Positions 13,401 through 16,767 of a stretch of DNA of 16,767 bases are shown here, piece by piece. Source of the DNA: CAZQKE01 sp964593865 (GTDB taxonomy: Bacteria > Chloroflexota > Anaerolineae > JAAYZQ01). Each line of letters opens with the position of its first letter. Within the stretch, counting starts at the first letter, position 1. The stretch covers positions 1 through 16,767 of the forward strand of contig CAZQKE010000073.1 of NCBI GenBank assembly GCA_964593865.1. The letters are read 5' to 3'. The translations under genes were made by a program, and so were the position numbers. The notes under the pieces are model-generated. The model worked only from the letters and a program-made list of their open reading frames with translations. It was not told the origin of the DNA and did not search any database.

Positions 13401-15517
13401 CCGTCGCCGTCCCCGCCGACGCCGAGGGCGGCGCGGTGGAGCAGACGGTCCTCACCGCCACCTCCACCCTCCAACCGGCCCTCCACGACACGGTCCGCGA
13501 CACGACGACGGTGCTCGGAACCCGTTGCACCCCGCGCCTCATCAACCCCGGCTTTGAGCAAGGGACGAACCAATCGGTCTGGCAGGTGAGCGTCTCCGGC
13601 GGCGGCCCGGTCCTGGCCCACCGCGACGACCTGCCGCCGGGGATCGCGCCGCCCTCCGGCGACTGGCTGGCCTGGCTGGGCGTCTACACGCCGGGCATCA
13701 CGACGACGGCGGCCCTGACCCAGATCGTCGCCCTGCCCCCCGGCGAGCCGACGCTCCACCTGCGCCTGTCCTGGCAGGCCGTCGGCTCCGGCGGCGCGAC
13801 CGCACCCGACCGCCTGGCCGCCGGCATCTACGACCTGAGCGGCACGCTGCTGGCCGATCTGTTCACCGTCACCGTCTCCTCGGCCACCTGGCAGGTGAGC
13901 GAGGCCGACCTGGGACCCGCCCAGGCCCGCAGCATCGCCTCCTTTGCCGGGCAGACGGTCCAATTCGTCCTCCGCGCCGTCAGCCGGGACACGGCCTTTT
14001 TCGTGGACGATGTGCAGCTCACCACCTGCGGCCCGCCCGCCGAGGCCGAGTTCCGCGCCCTGTGGGTGGATGCCTACCATGGGGGCATCAAGACGCGGCA
14101 GCAGATTGATGAGTTGGTGGAAACGGCGGTCGCCGGGAATTTCAACGCCCTCGTCGTCCAGGTGCGGCGGCGGGGCGACACCTACTACCCCTCCGCCCTG
14201 GACCCCTGGGCGCCCGACGCCGACCCGACCTTTGACGCCCTGGCCTATCTCATTGAACGCGCCCACGCCGCCGGGCTGGAAGTCCACGCCTGGGCCACCA
14301 CTTTGGCCATCTGGGGAGGCGATACGCCCCCCGCCGCGCCCGACCACACCTTCAACCGCCACGGGCCGGGGGCCACGGGCGATGACTACTGGCTGATGAC
14401 CTCCTACAACGGCGAGGAACGGGCGGGCAGCCTCTACTACCTGGACCCCGGCCACCCCGCCGTGGCCGACTATACCGTGAGCATCTATGCCGAGCTGGCG
14501 AGGAATTACGACCTGGACGGCCTGCACCTGGACCGGGTGCGCTACCCAGACAACAAGGGCAGTTTTTGCCAGGACCAGGTGTGGTATTGCCAGGACTGGG
14601 GCTACAACCCGGTCTCTGTGGCCCGCTTCCAGGCCGAAACGGGCCGGACGGACATCCCCGATCCCCTGGATGAGGAGTGGGTGCAGTGGCGGCGGGACCA
14701 GGTGACGGCCCTGGTGCGGCGCATCTACCTGACGGTCACGGCCATCAACCCCCGGCTGCGGGTCAGCGCGGCGACCACCACCTCCGGCGGGCCGCCCGGC
14801 GACACCCTCCCCTGGGAGACGCGCACGCCCTACATCCACCACCTGCAAGATTGGCGCGGCTGGCTGGAAGAGGGCATCCTGGACCTGGCCTTGCCGATGG
14901 TCTACCGCGACGAGGAAGCCTACGCCGGGCAGTTCGACGGTTGGAGCGAGTGGATCAAGGACCACCAGTACGGGCGGGGCGCGGTGATCGGCACGGGCCT
15001 TTACCTGAACAGCGTGGCAAACAGCATGAGCCAGTGGCAGCGGGCGCGGCAGCCTTCCGCCCTGGGCAACGAGGGGCTGGGGATCTGCGGCTATAGCTAC
15101 GCCACCCCCAGCAACGAGGGCGCATCACGGCGGGAATTTGTCAACGTCGTCGTGAGCCGGGTCTTTACCCGGCCCGCTTCCACGCCGACACTGCCCTGGA
15201 AGGATGCGCCGACGCGGGGCCACCTGGCGGGCCGCGTCCGGGTGACGCAAACCCAGGACATCCCCCTGGGCGCGCTGACGCTCACGCTGTTCGGTCCCCA
15301 GGGGCAGGGGGAACGCCCTCTATCATCCCGCACCCTGACGGTGGACGGCAGCGGCTGGTTCGGCGCGGTGGACCTGCCGCCGGGCGACTATGTGCTGGCG
15401 GCAGGGCCGCTGACCACCGTACCGGTGACGATCACCGTCGGCGCGGTCAGCAGCCGGACGATCACCCTACCCGCCGCCGATTTCCGCCTCTACCTGCCGC
15501 TGGTGCTCCGGCGATAA
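10415..15517 (+). CDS. Giant secreted peptidoglycan hydrolase: GerMN + N-acetylmuramoyl-L-alanine amidase + FN3 + GHL10 glycosidase
   Basis: A 1700-residue exported multidomain protein. Signal peptide 1-23 (cleavage after AIA). GerMN-like domain about 26-152, then a Pro-rich linker to about 195. Amidase_3 about 198-575, with zinc ligands H206 (SAGHG), E235 and H465 (SWHTNA) and catalytic E535 (LLEVAFHD). The amidase is split by a beta-rich insert (about 266-400) resembling golvesin-type binding domains. FN3 about 583-677. A domain of uncertain type, perhaps GATase/ThuA-like, about 690-927. A NEW3/DUF11-like beta domain about 930-1035. A CBM/galactose-binding-like domain about 1037-1207. GHL10 (DigH-like) about 1209-1584, beginning FRALWVDAYHGGIK, with QVRRRGD and candidate acid D1373 in LHLDRVRYP. 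A C-terminal beta domain ends in YLPLVLRR. The frame is open upstream to 9983 inside the M20 gene, but the ATG at 10415 has a TAGGAGAAGGA site and starts the signal peptide. Probably cotranscribed with the M20 gene. Confidence 0.9.
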   Translation: MKIKTLLWTLLSAALLLALPAIAEEPSPTLYFYRDGQAAPAPRPLTLGGRTQADAEALLRALLAGPTPAEQADGLTSALPPGGELLAVTVEGDRVTVDLRLPLSFLHKELTPERSDAIVEQVVKTLSPLGLYHVVIRAEDADGRLRILSDFLPRPVVPRPTVPPNDDPVPDRAGPAPAHVGQPPIPGQGQPQGALSGKTVWLSAGHGWYWSDTLNRWNTQRPNTYGLVEDFSNAEAVNYYLARYLWNAGADVQLVRERSMNEHEVIVDNDDGAPAYTETGSWTTSSTPGYGGGTYRYAISAADRTATATWTPTLPEAGWYAVWAWYREGTNRPTDVRYEIHHAGGVTTVRLSQEVHGQTWRYLGEYYFAAGNGGFVTLINQSDDPGQAVIADAIRFGGGLGSIAEAGGTSGEPRWEEAAKYWARYQGAPSSVWANDVTARPLYAEWESAKGYPGEAENAVYISWHTNAGGGTGTNTFIHSTEPTPGSAALQDWIHAELIADLRAGWNPSWVDRGQRSADFGELRELSTMPGVLLEVAFHDTEDPGDADDLKEPVFRQIAARAVYQGIVKFYAEREGTAVHLLPEPPTRLVARATGPGQVTLTWSPPPCCDGLVGDAATSYKVYHSDDGRAFDNGLETISPTLTLTGLPPGSLHFFRVTAVNKGGESFPTPVVAVRLPDTLSQVGVGEGAPPFLIVDGFDRLDQTALIPQWESSALGTARRMFLERMQTYDYAVEHAQSLAACGLAFDGAVNEAVTAGDVALADYAAVDWFVGEDSTADAALDDAERSLLAAYLDGGGSLLLSGSEIGYDLVEQGRDPAFYGGYLRAAYRGDDAETYDFGATGGIFEGVSGSFDDSTQGTYDVGYPDRLGAANGSAVVLTYSGGSGDGAAIAYAGDYRLVYVGFPLETVTAEDVRTALFCAAADFLLPTGGAGVQLAPDRAAAAAPGETVIYTHTLTNTGDLTDTFTLAHHSSLGWAVGHPPSITLGSGLTATLRLTVAVPADAEGGAVEQTVLTATSTLQPALHDTVRDTTTVLGTRCTPRLINPGFEQGTNQSVWQVSVSGGGPVLAHRDDLPPGIAPPSGDWLAWLGVYTPGITTTAALTQIVALPPGEPTLHLRLSWQAVGSGGATAPDRLAAGIYDLSGTLLADLFTVTVSSATWQVSEADLGPAQARSIASFAGQTVQFVLRAVSRDTAFFVDDVQLTTCGPPAEAEFRALWVDAYHGGIKTRQQIDELVETAVAGNFNALVVQVRRRGDTYYPSALDPWAPDADPTFDALAYLIERAHAAGLEVHAWATTLAIWGGDTPPAAPDHTFNRHGPGATGDDYWLMTSYNGEERAGSLYYLDPGHPAVADYTVSIYAELARNYDLDGLHLDRVRYPDNKGSFCQDQVWYCQDWGYNPVSVARFQAETGRTDIPDPLDEEWVQWRRDQVTALVRRIYLTVTAINPRLRVSAATTTSGGPPGDTLPWETRTPYIHHLQDWRGWLEEGILDLALPMVYRDEEAYAGQFDGWSEWIKDHQYGRGAVIGTGLYLNSVANSMSQWQRARQPSALGNEGLGICGYSYATPSNEGASRREFVNVVVSRVFTRPASTPTLPWKDAPTRGHLAGRVRVTQTQDIPLGALTLTLFGPQGQGERPLSSRTLTVDGSGWFGAVDLPPGDYVLAAGPLTTVPVTITVGAVSSRTITLPAADFRLYLPLVLRR

Positions 15518-15636
15518 GAAAAGTCCGCTGCAGAAGGGTTGGCCTTGCGTGGTATCTTTGCGCGCTTGCGGCATCTCTGCGGTAAGAACCGGCCGCAAAG
15601 CGTTCGGTACTTGTCTCGCAAACCCTCTCCGCCGAC
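15518..15636. other. Intergenic stretch before the lexA promoter, with a degenerate repeat
   Basis: No terminator with a T run is seen after the giant gene. The stretch at about 15541-15585 carries CTTGCG, CTTTGCG, CTTGCGG and CTGCGGT units at 8-11 base intervals. This resembles one decayed arm of the CGCAAAGG hairpin at 4322-4390. Otherwise I see nothing in it. Confidence 0.35.
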
Positions 15637-15665
15637 TTGACACAGAACGTTTGTTCTGTTATAAT
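15637..15665 (+). promoter_or_regulatory. Full-consensus sigma-70 promoter of lexA
   Basis: TTGACA (15637-15642), exactly 17 bases, and TATAAT (15660-15665), matching consensus at all 12 positions. Transcription should start near 15672, giving a leader of about 120 bases. Such a strong promoter makes sense under tight repression by the operator in its spacer. Confidence 0.9.
15642..15659 (+). promoter_or_regulatory. LexA operator (SOS box) of lexA
   Basis: A perfect 7+4+7 palindrome ACAGAAC-GTTT-GTTCTGT fills the promoter spacer. Its core GAAC-N4-GTTC (15645-15656) is the Gram-positive/Bacillus-type SOS box. Bound LexA would block RNA polymerase directly, so lexA is autoregulated. Confidence 0.9.
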
Positions 15666-15681
15666 GGTCCCGTCAAGAGAG

Positions 15682-15773
15682 GACCGCCGAAGGCGAGGGA
15701 CTGTAACAATCCGGGTCGCTTCCGCGTAGGGCCGCTTGCAGCTCCGAGGGTGCAAGCGGAGCCTTTGGCGGTC
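15682..15773 (+). ncRNA. Structured 5' leader of lexA (candidate RNA element)
   Basis: A closing helix of 13 pairs (15682-15694 with 15761-15773, including one G-U) encloses an inner hairpin. The inner hairpin has a perfect 9-bp stem CCGCTTGCA/TGCAAGCGG (15732-15740 and 15751-15759). The structure ends 19 bases before the lexA ATG, close to the GAGGTGG ribosome-binding site (15782-15788). I do not recognise it as a known riboswitch class. No T run follows, so any effect would be on translation or stability rather than termination. Confidence 0.4.
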
Positions 15774-15792
15774 GTCGGAGTGAGGTGGAACG

Positions 15793-16437
15793 ATGACAAA
15801 AGACCTATCGGAACGTCAAAAGAGGATCCTGGCATTCCTCCGTTCGTTCATCCAAGAGCACAACTTCCCGCCCACCATCCGTCAGATCGGAGAACATGTG
15901 GGCATCTCCTCAACCTCGGTGGTCAAGTACAACTTGGATGTCTTGGAACGGCGGGGGTTTATAGAGCGTAACCGGGCCATCTCGCGGGGCATCCGCCTGA
16001 TTGAGGAGGGGAGCGAACGCCCGACCGAAGTCATCCGGGTTCCCCTTTTGGGGCGCATTGCCGCCGGTACACCGATCCCCGTACCCGATGCCGATTTTTC
16101 TCCATTCGGCTACGACACCGCCATTGAGCTGACCCGTGACATCGTCAAAGACGCCCAGGGGATCTATGCCCTAGAAGTGCAAGGGGATTCCATGATCGAC
16201 GCCCTCATCAACGACGGCGACATTGTGCTCATGCGTCATCAGCAGCAGGTAGAAAATGGAGAGATGGCCGCCGTCTGGATACGAGACCGCGAGGAGACAA
16301 CCCTCAAACGCTTCTACCTGGAGGGCGACCGGGTTCGCCTCCAACCGGCCAACCCAACCATGGAAGCCATGTACTTCCCGGCCCACAACGTTGAAGTGAT
16401 GGGCAAAGTGGTTGGTGTCATTCGCCAGCTGAACTGA
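15793..16437 (+). CDS. lexA: SOS-response transcriptional repressor LexA
   Basis: A 214-residue LexA, the repressor of the DNA-damage (SOS) regulon. When RecA filaments form on single-stranded DNA, LexA cuts itself and the regulon is induced. The N-terminal winged-helix DNA-binding domain (about 1-70) has the typical LSERQKRILAFLRSF start and the PTIRQIGEHVGISSTSVVKY recognition region. The cleavage site is A91-G92 in IAAGTPIP. The S24-peptidase dyad is S133 (GDSMID) and K172 (TLKRF). Length is normal. It carries its own SOS box within the promoter, and the next gene has a matching one. The ATG follows GAGGTGG. Confidence 0.97.
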   Translation: MTKDLSERQKRILAFLRSFIQEHNFPPTIRQIGEHVGISSTSVVKYNLDVLERRGFIERNRAISRGIRLIEEGSERPTEVIRVPLLGRIAAGTPIPVPDADFSPFGYDTAIELTRDIVKDAQGIYALEVQGDSMIDALINDGDIVLMRHQQQVENGEMAAVWIRDREETTLKRFYLEGDRVRLQPANPTMEAMYFPAHNVEVMGKVVGVIRQLN

Positions 16438-16480
16438 TCCGAGCGTAGCCACCCTGCCCTATCCCCCGCCCCCCGTTCGG

Positions 16481-16499
16481 CCGGACGACATCGGTCCGG
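16481..16499. other. Hairpin after lexA, possible weak terminator
   Basis: Perfect 6-bp stem CCGGAC/GTCCGG (16481-16486 and 16494-16499) with a 7-base loop, 43 bases after the lexA stop. No T run follows, so it is at best a partial terminator. Confidence 0.3.
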
Positions 16500-16556
16500 T
16501 CGTGACCCCCTGCCTTTGGACCTTCCCGCGGTCGCCGAACAGAGCAGGTGCGAAAT

Positions 16557-16585
16557 TTGACACAGAACACATGTTCTATTACAAT
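16557..16585 (+). promoter_or_regulatory. Sigma-70 promoter of the FtsK-like gene
   Basis: TTGACA (16557-16562), 17 bases, TACAAT (16580-16585). Architecture and spacing are the same as for the lexA promoter, with one base off consensus in the -10. Transcription should begin near 16592. Confidence 0.88.
16562..16579 (+). promoter_or_regulatory. LexA operator (SOS box) of the FtsK-like gene
   Basis: ACAGAAC-ACAT-GTTCTAT has a perfect core GAAC-N4-GTTC (16565-16576) and one outer mismatch compared with the lexA box. It occupies the promoter spacer in the same register as at lexA, so LexA control is very likely. Confidence 0.87.
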
Positions 16586-16622
16586 ACCCGCACATTTGTT
16601 CTGCCGGAAACGGAGGTAGGCG

Positions 16623-16767
16623 ATGAACCGGTACTTGCACTTTCAGGCCGACCGGATTGAACAGGTCTTTGCCAGCCACAAGGTCCCCGCCCGCGTCGTC
16701 GGCGGGACCGTCACCCCGCGGCTGGTCCGCTTCCGCGTGGCAACCCCCCTCGGCATCAAGGTCAAGC
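16623..16767 (+). CDS. FtsK/SpoIIIE-like DNA translocase, N-terminal fragment
   Basis: Only the first 48 codons are in the window; the gene runs off the right edge. The visible residues (QADRIEQVFASHKVPARVVG, then TVTPRLVRFRV and LGIKVK) resemble the start of the FtsK alpha domain. That domain in SpoIIIE/FtsK precedes the ATPase motor and has the pattern of a helix, a short beta turn, a P-x-V/L-x-R/K-x strand and a G-x-K-V end. If correct, it lacks the N-terminal membrane segments of FtsK proper and would be a soluble variant. The start has GGAGGT (16612-16617) 5 bases upstream. The SOS box in its promoter suits a role in chromosome handling after damage; E. coli ftsK is also LexA-regulated. 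No Walker motifs can be checked here. Confidence 0.6.
   Translation, partial: MNRYLHFQADRIEQVFASHKVPARVVGGTVTPRLVRFRVATPLGIKVK

Noticed and set aside
10280..14965. A 1561-codon open frame on the minus strand opposite the giant gene
   Set aside because: It is a GC-rich shadow frame. Its translation is dominated by G, A, R, V and Q with no domain, no signal peptide and no supported start, whereas the plus-strand frame has many recognisable domains.
1..16767. CRISPR arrays, insertion sequences, prophage genes, tRNA or rRNA genes
   Set aside because: Intergenic regions were read on both strands. There are no regularly spaced identical repeats with unique spacers, no transposase or integrase motifs, and no structural RNA gene signatures.

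Overview
The window is a 16.8 kb, GC-rich bacterial chromosomal fragment. It most likely comes from a Chloroflexota, Anaerolineae-like lineage; this is inference, with no rRNA or other strict marker present. Supporting signs are the secreted giant protein ending in a YLPLVLRR tail, Gram-positive-type SOS boxes (GAAC-N4-GTTC), TTG start codons with strong Shine-Dalgarno sites, and GC-rich dispersed intergenic repeats.

Layout. (1) 1-3882, minus strand: a four-gene ABC-transporter operon with its own promoter near 3936-3964. It holds a NatA/YhaQ-like ATPase, an ABC-2 permease, a LolD/MacB-type ATPase and a MacB/FtsX-type permease cut by the window edge. The genes overlap by ATGA twice. (2) 3883-4560: a divergent intergenic region. 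It carries two near-identical activator-type promoter modules (11-bp-spaced TTCACG repeats plus a -10 box), then a mosaic of dispersed hairpin repeats. (3) 4561-5526: a lipoprotein with an alpha/beta-hydrolase fold and unknown substrate. (4) 5576-9056: a transcription unit glmU - hlyC/corC-like - cdd, with a consensus promoter, a leader holding an intrinsic terminator directly before the glmU ribosome-binding site, and a strong terminator after cdd. (5) 9055-15517: a promoter followed by an M20-family amidohydrolase and a 1700-residue secreted cell-wall protein. That protein combines a GerMN-like domain, an N-acetylmuramoyl-L-alanine amidase split by an inserted beta domain, FN3, further beta and binding modules, and a GHL10 (DigH-like) glycosidase. 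(6) 15637-16767: lexA and the start of an FtsK/SpoIIIE-like gene. Each has a near-consensus sigma-70 promoter whose 17-bp spacer is filled by an SOS box.

How it fits together. Several genes concern the cell envelope: GlmU makes UDP-GlcNAc for peptidoglycan, the giant protein probably removes stem peptides and cuts the resulting naked glycan, and the ABC systems act at the membrane. The last two genes form an SOS pair linking DNA damage to LexA and to a chromosome-translocase-like protein. The strongest leads are the amidase/GHL10 fusion, the glmU leader attenuator, the duplicated Pho-box-like promoters, the matched SOS promoters, the structured lexA leader, and a dispersed repeat that abuts the 5' ends of both exported-protein genes.
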